Part shown: piece after piece, positions 17,896 through 26,539 of the stretch | Layout of the letters: each line of letters begins with the position of its first letter | Numbering within the stretch: position 1 is the first letter of the stretch | NCBI RefSeq assembly: GCF_016595245.1 | Contig: NZ_JAENHM010000020.1 | Location: 1-50,783, forward strand | Direction: 5' to 3' | Length of the DNA: 50,783 nt | Source: Azospirillum endophyticum | GTDB taxonomy: Bacteria; Pseudomonadota; Alphaproteobacteria; Azospirillales; Azospirillaceae | Position numbers and translations under genes: made by a program | The notes under the pieces: generated by a model | What the model saw: only the letters and a program-made list of their open reading frames with translations | Told to the model about the DNA's origin: nothing | Databases searched by the model: none

Positions 17896-18807
17896 ATGCA
17901 GAGCCCGCGCCGCTTCCTGCCTTCCCTGGCCCTGCTCTCGGCGTTCGAGGCGGCGGCGCGTACCGGCAGCATCACCGCGGCGGCCAGGGAACTGTCGCTG
18001 ACCCAGAGCGCGGTCAGCCGCCAGATCAAGGCGCTGGAGGACCTGCTGGAGGTCGAGCTGTTCCACCGCGAACGCCAGACCATCCGCCTGACCGCGGGCG
18101 GGGAGTATTACGTGCGCGAGGTCCGCGACGCCCTGCGCCGGATCAGCACCGCGTCGCTGAACCTGCGTGCCAATCCCTTCGGCGGCACGCTCAGCATCGC
18201 CGTGCTGCCGACCTTCGGCGCCCGCTGGCTGGCGCCGCGGCTGCCCGGTTTCCTGGCCGGCAATCCCGGCATCACCATCAATCTGGTGACGCGCACGGCG
18301 CCCTTCGATTTCCGGCTGGACCCGGTCGACGCGGCGATCCATTTCGGCCGGCCGGACTGGCCGGGCGGGGAGATGGCCCTGCTGCGCCGGGAAACCGTCA
18401 TCCCGGCCTGCAGCCGCGACTTGCGCGACCGCTTCGATTTCCAGCGGCCCGCCGACCTGCGCCTCGCCCCGCTGCTGCATCTGACCAGCCGTCCCGATGC
18501 GTGGGAACGCTGGCTGACCCTGCACGACACGCCCGCCGACGGCGTGCACGGCATGCTGTTCGACCAGTTCGCCACGGCATCCCGGGCGGCCGCCGCCGGG
18601 CTGGGCGTCGCCCTGCTGCCGCTGTTCCTGATCGAGGAGGAATTGCGCTCGGGGGATCTGGTGCCGGCGCTCGATCTGCCGATGGAGAGCGAGAACGCCT
18701 ATTATCTCGTCTGGCCGGCGGAACGGGCGGGCTACCCGCCGCTCGCCGCCTTCCGCGACTGGATCCTGGCGGAGACGGCGGACACCCGTTCGTCGACGGG
18801 GTCATGA
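17896..18807 (+). CDS. LysR-family transcriptional regulator (GcvA-like)
   Basis: The 303-aa protein has an N-terminal helix-turn-helix (ALLSAFEAAARTGSITAAAR...QSAVSRQIKALE, about 10-55) and a GcvA-type effector domain (LSIAVLPTFGARWLAPRLP...AIHFGRPDWPG). GcvA-like regulators commonly control amino-acid catabolic genes. It is transcribed away from the FAD oxidoreductase (190-bp gap) and ends 116 bp before hglS, so it probably controls both. An ATG at 17860 in frame would add 12 residues; the shorter start places the HTH at the usual distance. Confidence 0.9.
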   Translation: MQSPRRFLPSLALLSAFEAAARTGSITAAARELSLTQSAVSRQIKALEDLLEVELFHRERQTIRLTAGGEYYVREVRDALRRISTASLNLRANPFGGTLSIAVLPTFGARWLAPRLPGFLAGNPGITINLVTRTAPFDFRLDPVDAAIHFGRPDWPGGEMALLRRETVIPACSRDLRDRFDFQRPADLRLAPLLHLTSRPDAWERWLTLHDTPADGVHGMLFDQFATASRAAAAGLGVALLPLFLIEEELRSGDLVPALDLPMESENAYYLVWPAERAGYPPLAAFRDWILAETADTRSSTGS

Positions 18808-18923
18808 GCTTTCGTCATGAAGTCGGGAAAAACAATCGCAATCCAGCGCCGGAGATCGTTGCTATAGCTGAGGCTTGGAAGGGACCGTGCAGGTCCGGCA
18901 AGCCAATGCGAGCGAGATTTGGA

Positions 18924-20348
18924 ATGAGCGTCCTGACGATCCTCAGTGCCGATGCCACCAGCCCGGATGTCATCAGCCCCGATGCGATCCGCACCCTGTT
19001 CTCCACCGCCATGTCGGAGATGTATCGGACGGAGGTGCCGGCCTATCAGACGCTCATGGAGCTGGTATCGGAGGTCAACGAAGCGGTGCTGGCGGCCGAC
19101 CCGGCGGAGCGCCGCCGCCTGGAATCCGCCGGCGGCCTCGACCGCATCACCGAGGAGCGCCACGGCGCCATCCGCCTCGGCACCGCGAATGAGCTGTCGA
19201 CCATGCGCCGCCTGTTCGCGGTGATGGGCATGCAGCCGGTCGGCTATTACGACCTGTCGGAGGCCGGCGTCCCCGTCCACTCCACCGCCTTCCGGCCGGT
19301 GACGGACGAGGCGCTGGGCCGCAACCCCTTCCGGGTCTTCACCTCGTTGCTGCGGCTCGACCTGATCGCCGATGCCGCCTTGCGGCGGGAGGCGGAGCAG
19401 GTGCTGGCCGCCCGCAGCATCTTCACCCCCGGCTGCCTCGCCCTGATCGGGAAGGCCGAAGCCGAAGGCGGGCTGGATGAGGGGGATGCCGGGCACTTCG
19501 TCGCCGAGGCGCTGGAAACCTTCCGCTGGCACAGCCGGGCCAACGTGCCGCTGGACCTTTACCACCGTCTGCACGACGCCCACCGGCTGATCGCCGACGT
19601 GGTGTCCTTCAAGGGGCCGCACATCAACCACCTGACGCCGCGCACCCTCGACATCGACGCGGTGCAGCGGCTGATGCCGGAAAAGGGCATTTCGCCCAAG
19701 GCGGTGGTCGAAGGCCCGCCGACCCGCCGCTGTCCGATCCTGCTGCGCCAGACCTCCTTCAAGGCGCTGAGCGAGCCGGTCGATTTCCGCGACGGCGATG
19801 TCGATGGCGCTGGCGGCGGCTGGCGCTCCGGCGTCCACACCGCCCGTTTCGGCGAGATCGAACAGCGCGGCATCGCCCTGACGCCGAAGGGGCGGGCGCT
19901 CTACGACACGCTGTTGCAGGACTCCCGCCGCCTCGTCGCCCCGGCCGCCGATGGCTCCAACGCCGCGCAGTACATGGCGGCCCTCCAGGAGGTCTTCGCC
20001 CCCTTCCCCGACAGTTGGGACGACATCCGCCGCCAGGGACTGGGCTACTTCGCCTACTCCCTGACCGAGGCCGGCCGCGGCACTCCCCCGGCGCCGGGCA
20101 CGGATCTGGAAACGCTGGTCGAGAGCGGCCTCGTCCGCTTCGATCCCGTCGTCTACGAGGATTTCCTGCCGGTCAGCGCCGCCGGCATCTTCCAGTCCAA
20201 CCTGGGCGACGATTCGCAGCAGGACTTCACCGCCAGCCCGAACCAGCAGCGCTTCGAAGCCGATCTCGGCGCCCCGGTGCTGAACCCGTTCGACCTCTAT
20301 GCGGAGGTCGAACGGGCCTCCATCGCCGGCTGCGGCGCGGCAAGGTAA
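18924..20348 (+). CDS. hglS: 2-oxoadipate dioxygenase/decarboxylase HglS (DUF1338, YdcJ family)
   Basis: The 474-aa product belongs to the DUF1338/YdcJ family, whose P. putida member converts 2-oxoadipate to D-2-hydroxyglutarate using Fe(II) and oxygen in lysine breakdown. The active-site residues known there are present at a constant offset of ten: His80 and Arg84 in RHGAIR, His236 in GPHINHLTPR. A glutamate in RFGEIEQRG (311 or 313) is the likely third metal ligand. It is cytosolic. An in-frame ATG at 18906 is an alternative start. Its stop is one base from the stop of the convergent EAL gene, with no room for a separate terminator. Confidence 0.9.
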   Translation: MSVLTILSADATSPDVISPDAIRTLFSTAMSEMYRTEVPAYQTLMELVSEVNEAVLAADPAERRRLESAGGLDRITEERHGAIRLGTANELSTMRRLFAVMGMQPVGYYDLSEAGVPVHSTAFRPVTDEALGRNPFRVFTSLLRLDLIADAALRREAEQVLAARSIFTPGCLALIGKAEAEGGLDEGDAGHFVAEALETFRWHSRANVPLDLYHRLHDAHRLIADVVSFKGPHINHLTPRTLDIDAVQRLMPEKGISPKAVVEGPPTRRCPILLRQTSFKALSEPVDFRDGDVDGAGGGWRSGVHTARFGEIEQRGIALTPKGRALYDTLLQDSRRLVAPAADGSNAAQYMAALQEVFAPFPDSWDDIRRQGLGYFAYSLTEAGRGTPPAPGTDLETLVESGLVRFDPVVYEDFLPVSAAGIFQSNLGDDSQQDFTASPNQQRFEADLGAPVLNPFDLYAEVERASIAGCGAAR

Positions 20349-20349
20349 C

Positions 20350-22209
20350 TCACGCCGGCAGGGCGGCGGGCCGGAAGGCGCCCGCCGCCAGCCACGCCTC
20401 GAAGGCCGCGGGCGGCAACGGCCGGGACATCAGATAGCCCTGGCCGATGTCGCAGCCATGCAGGCGCAGCCAGTCATAGGCCTCCTGGGTTTCCACCCCC
20501 TCGGCGATGACGAGGTAGCCGAGGTCATGGGCGAGGTCGATGGTCGAACGGACCATGATCTGGTCGCTGCGCTCCGTGGCGATCGAGCGGATGAAGCGCT
20601 GGTCGATCTTGACCGCCGTCGCCGGGATGTCCTTCAGGTAGGACAGGGCGCTCTGCCCGGTGCCGAAATCGTCGATCTCGACGGCGATGCCCAGGCGGCG
20701 CAGCCGGTGGAGCTGGCGGTCGACCTCCGCCCGGTCGGTCATCAGGGCGCTTTCGGTCACCTCGAAATCGATCCAGTCCGCCCGCACCCCATGGCGGTCG
20801 AGCATGGACTCCACCCGGTCGGCGAAATCGCCGGTTCCCAGATCCAGCATCGAGATGTTGATCGACACCGGCAGCGCGATTCCCTGCCGGTGCCACTGCG
20901 CCACCTGCCGCAGCACCGCCCCGATCACCCATTCGGTCAAGGGGCGCACCAGGGCCGTCCGCTCCGCCAGCGGCACGAATTCCGCCGGCGAGACCGGCCC
21001 CAGCTCCGGATGGGTCCAGCGCAGAAGCGCTTCCGCTCCGATGCAGCGGTCGGTGCGCAGATCGACCTTGGGCTGATAGGCGATGTGCAGCTGGTCCTGC
21101 GCGGCCATCGCCTCGGTCAGACTGCGCAGCAGCAGGAAGGCGCGGTGGGCGGCGCGGTCCTGCTCCTCGTCATAGGTGCACCAGGGCTTCTGCTCCTCCA
21201 GCGACTGGTGGGCGGCGCTGCTGGCCGCGCGCAGCAGCTCGACGCTTCCCGCGGCGCTGTCGGGCAGGCGGACGAAGCCGATGCCGGTGGAGGACGCGAT
21301 CGGCACGCCCTGATACTGGAACGGGCTGCGGATCGCCGCGCTGATGCGGTCGAGCGTGGCCTCCAGATCGTCATCCCTCTCTTCGCGATCGGGCCGGCCG
21401 AACAGGATGCAGGCGAAGCGGGCCGGCGACAGGTGGTAGAGCCGCGCGCGCTCCGGCAGGCAGCCGGCGAGGCGGCGGGCGCAATCGACCTCGAACGCAT
21501 CGGCGCAGACCTGGCCCAGCACCCGGGTCAGCTGGGCATATTGTTCGGATGCGGCGGTGTCGATCACCACCGCCACCGTCGGCGCATCATCCCCGGCCGC
21601 CGCATTGCCTTCCCGATTGGCGATCATGGCGTCGAGATCGGCCAGGAAGCGGAAGCGGTTCGACAGCGACGTGACCGGATGCAGGTAACCGACGGCGCGC
21701 CGCGCCTCGATATGCGCCATCGTCATCGCCGACAGATCGCGCAGCGCCTCCTCCTCCTCCGGCGTCAGGGCGGCGCGCGGCTGGTCGTCGATCACGCAGA
21801 TGGTGCCGAGCGCCAGCCCGTCGGCCGTGCGCAGCGGCGCCCCGGCATAGAAGCGGATGTTGGGATCGCCGGTGACCAGCGGGTTGCCGGCGAAGCGTTC
21901 GTCCCGCCGGGCGTCGCCGACCACCAGGATGGCGTCGGACTCCAGCGCGTGGGCGCAGAAGGCATGCGCGCGCGGCGTCTCCTGCACCGGCAGCCCGATC
22001 CGCGACTTGAACCACTGGCGGTCGCGATCGACCAGCGAGATCAGCGCGACCGGAACCTTCAGCAGCTTGGCGGCCAGGCGGGTGATCTGGTCGAAGGCGG
22101 GCTCCGCCGGGGTGTCGAGCAGCTCGTAGCGCCGGAGCGCCGCGAGCCGGTCTTCCTCGCGGTCCGGGATCGGCGGCAGGGCCGACGCAGGCGTCATGTA
22201 GGGCTTCAT
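20350..22209 (-). CDS. GAF - degenerate GGDEF - EAL cyclic-di-GMP phosphodiesterase
   Basis: The 619-aa protein has three parts. A GAF sensor (about 20-175: RLAALRRYELLDTPAEPAFD, VQETPRAHAFC, NPLVTGDPNIRFYAG). A GGDEF-like domain (about 180-345) in which the catalytic motif is lost (LSPARFACIL at the place of SGGDEF), so it cannot make c-di-GMP. An EAL domain (about 370-610) with the catalytic set intact: EALLRW 393-398, INIS, FEVTES, DDFGTG 513-518, KIDQRF, EGVET. It should therefore hydrolyse c-di-GMP. The start MKPYM is chosen because it gives the same leader length as the paralogous GAF protein upstream; an open frame to 22302 allows longer forms. No membrane segments. Confidence 0.88.
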   Translation of the reverse strand: MKPYMTPASALPPIPDREEDRLAALRRYELLDTPAEPAFDQITRLAAKLLKVPVALISLVDRDRQWFKSRIGLPVQETPRAHAFCAHALESDAILVVGDARRDERFAGNPLVTGDPNIRFYAGAPLRTADGLALGTICVIDDQPRAALTPEEEEALRDLSAMTMAHIEARRAVGYLHPVTSLSNRFRFLADLDAMIANREGNAAAGDDAPTVAVVIDTAASEQYAQLTRVLGQVCADAFEVDCARRLAGCLPERARLYHLSPARFACILFGRPDREERDDDLEATLDRISAAIRSPFQYQGVPIASSTGIGFVRLPDSAAGSVELLRAASSAAHQSLEEQKPWCTYDEEQDRAAHRAFLLLRSLTEAMAAQDQLHIAYQPKVDLRTDRCIGAEALLRWTHPELGPVSPAEFVPLAERTALVRPLTEWVIGAVLRQVAQWHRQGIALPVSINISMLDLGTGDFADRVESMLDRHGVRADWIDFEVTESALMTDRAEVDRQLHRLRRLGIAVEIDDFGTGQSALSYLKDIPATAVKIDQRFIRSIATERSDQIMVRSTIDLAHDLGYLVIAEGVETQEAYDWLRLHGCDIGQGYLMSRPLPPAAFEAWLAAGAFRPAALPA

Positions 22210-22320
22210 CCTGTTCCAGGCACGATCGTCTTCAAGCATTTCCAGCGCCGATCCTGCCGGCAATTCCACGCGAGAGCCAATGAGAATGGTGCATCGCAGC
22301 ATGGAAACAACCGGCAGTCC

Positions 22321-22875
22321 CTATCTTTGTCTCTGCTCGATCGCCACAAGCGCCGTGACGGTGAGTTGGGCCAGCACGATGCGGTCGACCGTGCCGAAGC
22401 CGCGCGGCACCGTGTCGATCAGGCAGACCGAGCCAAGCGCCAGCCCCTGCCGGTTGATGATCGGCGCCCCGGCATAGAAGCGGATGTTGGGATCGCCGAG
22501 CACCAGCGGATTGTCCTGGAAGCGCGGGTCGCTGGCGGCATCCTCCACCACCATCGGCAGGCTCTGGCGGATGGTGAAGCGGCAGAACGCGATGTCGCGC
22601 GGGGTTTCCTGTACCGGCAGGCCGCGGTGCGCCTTGAACCATTGGCGTTCGGCGTCCATCAGCGACACCAGCGCGATGGGGACCCGGAAATGGTCGCAGG
22701 CCCAGGACACCAGATCGTCGAAGGCGGGTTCGGGCACGCTGTCGAGCAGCCCGGTGCGCCGCAGCGCCTCCAGCCTTGCCGCCTCGTCGTCGAGCGGGAC
22801 CGCAGCCTTGCGGATGAAGACGGGGGCGGCCTGCGGAGCTGTCCCGCCCGTGATGGTCTCGTTCACAAGCGTCAT
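22321..22875 (-). CDS. stand-alone GAF-domain protein
   Basis: The 184-aa product is one GAF domain. It closely parallels the N-terminal GAF of the EAL protein 111 bp downstream: shared RLEALRRTGLLDSVPEPAFD, RQWFKAHRGLPVQETPR, FC, NPLVLGDPNIRFYAGAP and GLALGSVCLID. Stand-alone GAF proteins of this type bind small ligands or cofactors and can pair with a related GAF. GGAG lies ten bases before the ATG. The two genes are probably co-transcribed, and the small protein could modulate the phosphodiesterase by sharing ligand or dimerising. Confidence 0.85.
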   Translation of the reverse strand: MTLVNETITGGTAPQAAPVFIRKAAVPLDDEAARLEALRRTGLLDSVPEPAFDDLVSWACDHFRVPIALVSLMDAERQWFKAHRGLPVQETPRDIAFCRFTIRQSLPMVVEDAASDPRFQDNPLVLGDPNIRFYAGAPIINRQGLALGSVCLIDTVPRGFGTVDRIVLAQLTVTALVAIEQRQR

Positions 22876-23304
22876 GATCCAAACTCCGAGGTCGGGTGGA
22901 GGCCGGCGGCCCGGCGACGAGATGAATCTTTCATTAAGAAATAATCTGCCGGATCCATTGAAATCATGTTTGCCGTGACTTGTGAGTGAGCATAATCCTT
23001 TTACGCACGGTCCCGAATATGGATCTGTCGGATCGAATATTATTTCGGTGGACACAGATATATTAGTAATTTCTATTGAATTCTGCGCAACCGTTTCTTT
23101 GGTCCCCCATCGTTTCCCGCGCCTGCCAAGCCTCCATCGACCTGTGGCATGGCTGTTCTGCGGACGCATGGGGCAGCTTTCTGCCGCTCCGGTGCAACGC
23201 AACAGGGGTTTGCGGTGTTTCGCGCTGGGGAGCGGGGCCGCTCCCGCGCGACAACGACCGGGCCTTTGCTGATCGCCCGGCATTTCGGTCAGGAGCGTCA
23301 CACC
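22876..23304. other. intergenic region without a recognised gene
   Basis: The 429 bp separate the divergent GAF gene and emrA-like gene. The middle (about 22930-23090) is clearly AT-richer than its surroundings and probably holds both promoters. No convincing coding frame, RNA or palindrome was identified. AGGAGCG at 23291-23297 is the ribosome site of the next gene. Confidence 0.5.
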
Positions 23305-24450
23305 ATGCCGGACGGCCAGCAGCGCAGGGACGTCGTCGATCTCACCGGCCAGGATACCGACACACAGGCCGGCCGCAGCGAACGCGAAGAGCGGCGGACT
23401 GCGGAGGCGGACGACAAGAAGCCCGGTTTCATCCGGCGTCATCCGCTGGCGATCCTCGCCGGGCTGGCGGTGGTCGCCCTGCTGGCGGTCGCCGGCTACA
23501 TCTACTGGCAGCGCAACATCCATCCCTATGAATCGACCGACGACGCCTTCATCGACACCCGCCAGTTCCCGGTGGCGCCGAAGGTGCCCGGCTATGTGAC
23601 GGAGGTTGCAGTCGGCGACAACCGGCATGTGAATGCCGGCGACCTGCTGTTCCGCATCGATCCCCGTGACTACCAGACTTCGCTGGAGCAGGCGCAGGCG
23701 CAGATCGACTCCGCCCAGGCGGCGATCACCGGCTACGACGCCCAGATCGACGCCCAGCGCGCCCAGATCGACCAGGCCAAGGCGGAGGTCTCGCAGGCCG
23801 AGGCTGCCGTCGGCTTCGCCAAGGAGGATGCGGCGCGTTACCGCGACCTGCAGAGCCGCGGCGCCGGGACGGTGCAGCAGGCGCAGCAGTCCACCGCCAA
23901 CCTGCAGGAACAGCAGGGCAAGCTGACCAGCGCCAACGCCGCGGTGATCGCCGCCGAACGGCAGGTCGGGGCGCTCCAGGCCCAGCGGACCAGCGCGGTC
24001 GCCGATCTGGCGCGGGCCAAGGCGCAGCTGGCCCAGGCCCAGTTGAACCTGTCCTACACCACCATCACCGCGGCGCAGCCGGGCCGCGTGGTTCAGCTCA
24101 GCGGGGCGGTCGGCCAGTTCGCCCAGGCCGGCCAGGGCCTTGCCATCTTCGTGCCCGACGACATCTGGGTCACCGCCAACTTCAAGGAGACCCAGATCAC
24201 CGACATGCGGCCGGGCCAGCCGGTGGACATCCAAATCGACGCCTATCCCGGACGCAAGATCACCGGCCATGTCGACAGCGTGCAGCCGGGATCCGGCACC
24301 GCCTTTTCCCTGCTGCCGGCGGAGAACGCCACCGGCAACTATGTGAAGGTGGTGCAGCGCATTCCGGTGAAGATCGTCGTCGACCAATGGCCCGACGGCC
24401 TGTCCATCGGTCCCGGCATGTCGGTGGTGCCGCGGGTGACGGTGCGATGA
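23305..24450 (+). CDS. emrA: membrane-fusion/adaptor protein of an EmrAB-type efflux pump
   Basis: The 381-aa HlyD-family protein has a polar cytosolic N-terminus (1-45), one membrane anchor (LAILAGLAVVALLAVAGYIYW), a biotinyl-lipoyl half-motif (STDDAFIDTRQFPVAPKVPG), a long Gln/Ala-rich coiled-coil hairpin (about 120-240), then the second lipoyl half and beta-barrel (TTITAAQPGRVVQLSG, FKETQITDMRPGQPV). It links the inner-membrane transporter to an outer-membrane channel, which is not in this window. Its stop overlaps the transporter start by four bases (ATGA). Substrates are not predictable from sequence; hydrophobic toxicants are typical for the family. Confidence 0.92.
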   Translation: MPDGQQRRDVVDLTGQDTDTQAGRSEREERRTAEADDKKPGFIRRHPLAILAGLAVVALLAVAGYIYWQRNIHPYESTDDAFIDTRQFPVAPKVPGYVTEVAVGDNRHVNAGDLLFRIDPRDYQTSLEQAQAQIDSAQAAITGYDAQIDAQRAQIDQAKAEVSQAEAAVGFAKEDAARYRDLQSRGAGTVQQAQQSTANLQEQQGKLTSANAAVIAAERQVGALQAQRTSAVADLARAKAQLAQAQLNLSYTTITAAQPGRVVQLSGAVGQFAQAGQGLAIFVPDDIWVTANFKETQITDMRPGQPVDIQIDAYPGRKITGHVDSVQPGSGTAFSLLPAENATGNYVKVVQRIPVKIVVDQWPDGLSIGPGMSVVPRVTVR

Positions 24451-26039
24451 GTGCCGCCGCGGAGGGCGCGGATGCCGGCCGCTTCGACGCGTCGCAGAGT
24501 GCCGCCGGCGGCCGCAATCCGTGGGTGATCGCCGTGGTGGTCTCGATCGCCACCTTCATGGAGGTGCTCGACACCACCATCGCCAACGTCGCCTTGCGCT
24601 ACATCTCCGGCACGCTGGCGGTCAGCGCCGACGAGGCGTCCTGGGTCGTCACCTCGTATCTCGTGGCGAACGCCATCGTGCTGACGGCCAGCAGCTTCAT
24701 CGCCAAGCGCTATGGCCGCAAGCGCTTCTATCTGGCCTGCCTGGGGCTGTTCACCGCCAGCTCGCTGGCCTGCGGCTTCGCCTGGAACCTCGAATCGCTG
24801 CTGCTCTTCCGCGTGCTCCAGGGCTTCGCCGGCGGCGGCATGGTGCCGATCTCGCAGTCGATCCTGGCCGACAGCTTTCCGCCGGCCAAGCGCGGACAGG
24901 CCTTCGCCATCTTCGGCATCGCCGTGGTGGTGGCGCCGGTGGTCGGGCCGACGCTGGGCGGCTGGCTGTCGGACAATCTGTCCTGGCACTGGTGCTTCCT
25001 GATCAACGGTCCGGTCGGGCTGATCGCCTTCGCGCTGGTCAGCGTCCTGGTGCAGGAGCCGAAATCCGCCATCGAGGAGCGGGAGAAGCTGAAGCGCCGG
25101 GGCATCCGCATGGACGGGATCGGCTTCCTGCTGGTGGCGACCTTCCTCGGCTCGCTCGAGGTGGTGCTGGACCGCGGCCAGACCGACGACTGGTTCGCGT
25201 CGGGCTTCATCATCACCTTCATGATCATCTGCGTCGCCGCCTTCTGCCTGATGATTCCGTGGGAGATGACGCGGGCGAACCCGATCCTCGACCTGCGGAT
25301 GGTGGCGACGCGGCAGTTCGGCTCCTGCTTCCTGGTGATGCTGGCGACCGGCGCCATCCTGATCGCGACCACCCAGTTCCTGCCGGAGCTGCTGCAGCAA
25401 TATTACGGCTTCACCGCCACCTGGGCCGGCCTCGCCCTGTCGCCGGGCGGCATGGTGACCATGGTGATGATGCTGGTGGTCGGCCGGCTGTCGGGCGTGA
25501 TCCAGCCGAAATACCTGATCGCCACCGGCGCCTCCATCGTGGCGCTGGCGATGTGGGACCTGACGCGGCTGAACCCGGAGTCCACCTTCTGGTTCTTCGC
25601 CTGGTCGCGCATCTACATCGGCATCGGCCTGCCGCTGATCTTCATCCCGATCACCACGGCCTCCTATGACGGCATCCCGCGCGACAAGACCGACCAGGCA
25701 TCCGCCCTGATCAACGTCGCACGCAATGTCGGCGGGTCGATCGGCGTGTCGATCGCCCAGAACGTGCTGGCCTTCCGCGAACAGTTCCATCACACCCGGC
25801 TGATCGAGCATGTCGTCCCGTCGAACCCGGCCTATCAGCGAACGCTAGAACAGGCGACGGGCTATTTCTCGACGGTCGGCGGCGAGGCGGCGGCGCGGGA
25901 GCGGGCGATCGCCTTCATCGGCCAGCAGGTGCAGCTCCAGACCGCCTATTGGGCCTATATCGACGTGTTCTTCGCGCTGATGCTGATCTCGGCCTCGGCG
26001 GTGCCGCTGGCCCTGATCCTGCGGCGGGTGAAGCATTGA
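24447..26039 (+). CDS. emrB: MFS drug:H+ antiporter, DHA2 family (EmrB type, 14 TM)
   Basis: The 530-aa integral membrane protein shows the DHA2 signatures: motif D1 (LDTTIANVALRYISG) after the first helix, motif A-like KRYGRKRFYLAC, motif C region APVVGPTLGGWLSDNLSWHWCF between helices 4 and 6, and GSIGVSIAQN late. The hydrophobic pattern fits 14 transmembrane helices. It is translationally coupled to emrA. The typical partner regulator (MarR or TetR) is not adjacent. A stem-loop begins 11 bases after its stop. Confidence 0.93.
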   Translation: MSAAAEGADAGRFDASQSAAGGRNPWVIAVVVSIATFMEVLDTTIANVALRYISGTLAVSADEASWVVTSYLVANAIVLTASSFIAKRYGRKRFYLACLGLFTASSLACGFAWNLESLLLFRVLQGFAGGGMVPISQSILADSFPPAKRGQAFAIFGIAVVVAPVVGPTLGGWLSDNLSWHWCFLINGPVGLIAFALVSVLVQEPKSAIEEREKLKRRGIRMDGIGFLLVATFLGSLEVVLDRGQTDDWFASGFIITFMIICVAAFCLMIPWEMTRANPILDLRMVATRQFGSCFLVMLATGAILIATTQFLPELLQQYYGFTATWAGLALSPGGMVTMVMMLVVGRLSGVIQPKYLIATGASIVALAMWDLTRLNPESTFWFFAWSRIYIGIGLPLIFIPITTASYDGIPRDKTDQASALINVARNVGGSIGVSIAQNVLAFREQFHHTRLIEHVVPSNPAYQRTLEQATGYFSTVGGEAAARERAIAFIGQQVQLQTAYWAYIDVFFALMLISASAVPLALILRRVKH

Positions 26040-26049
26040 TACCCATGCC

Positions 26050-26249
26050 GGAAAGTTCCGACCTCTGGTCGGCACTTTCCAGCCCCTCAGACGCCGGGCG
26101 GCCCGCTTCCGCGGGCCTTGGCTTCGCGGGCATGTGCCCGCGCGGCCGCCGTCGCGGCCGTACCAGAGCCGAAAAGTCGAAACTTTTCGGCTCTGGTATG
26201 AGAACAGACGGAACCGCCCGCAGCATGGGGACGCTGCGGGCGGCGGTTC
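26050..26249. repeat. chain of six consecutive stem-loops between convergent genes
   Basis: Hairpins read off directly: 26050-26080 (GGAAAGT/ACTTTCC around CCGACC-TCT-GGTCGG), 26100-26117 (GGCCCGC-TTCC-GCGGGCC), 26125-26142 (CGCGGGC-ATGT-GCCCGCG), 26143-26160 (CGGCCGC-CGTC-GCGGCCG), 26161-26198 (17-bp stem, loop CGAA) and about 26211-26249 (CCGCCCGCAGC/GCTGCGGGCGG). Three are back to back with no spacer. The first and last can terminate emrB and the minus-strand gene. The middle ones are unexplained. Confidence 0.8.
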
Positions 26250-26265
26250 GGCGTGACGGTATCGC

Positions 26266-26511
26266 TCAATAATCGCCCAGCGACCGGTCCATCTCCGACA
26301 CCAGCCGGTCGGCCATGCGGATCGAGCGGTCCAGGTCGGCGGGGCTCATGCCCAGCCCGGGGTCCTCGACCACCGGGAAGCTCTCCGCCCGGTCGATGCC
26401 GAGGCCCTTGGCACTGACCAGAACCTCGTAGCTGCGGCTGTCCTCGTTGAACAGGCATTCGGTTTCGAAGCCGCGGGCGTCGCTCTCGGCCCACATGATC
26501 GCTTTGCTCAT
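26266..26511 (-). CDS. small acidic protein downstream of adhE, unrecognised
   Basis: The 81-aa product is acidic (MSKAIMWAESDARGFETECL...VSEMDRSLGDY), without membrane or signal segments. GGGAGAAAAACC before the ATG is a good ribosome site. It starts 28 bp after the adhE stop on the same strand, so it is probably the second gene of the adhE transcript. The repeated pattern of aromatic and acidic residues suggests a compact domain, but no family is recognised. A role linked to AdhE (for example assembly or regulation) is only a guess from position. Confidence 0.65.
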   Translation of the reverse strand: MSKAIMWAESDARGFETECLFNEDSRSYEVLVSAKGLGIDRAESFPVVEDPGLGMSPADLDRSIRMADRLVSEMDRSLGDY

Positions 26512-26539
26512 GGTTTTTCTCCCGGCATGGAGGGTTTCG

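Noticed and set aside
16465..18549. 694-codon minus-strand frame covering the LysR and FAD genes
   Set aside because: Out of frame with the FAD oxidoreductase and antisense to LysR; no motif is retained.
20299..22944. 881-codon open frame on the plus strand across the GAF/EAL genes
   Set aside because: Arg/Gly/His-rich sequence with no domain; it is antisense to two well-supported proteins and reflects high GC.
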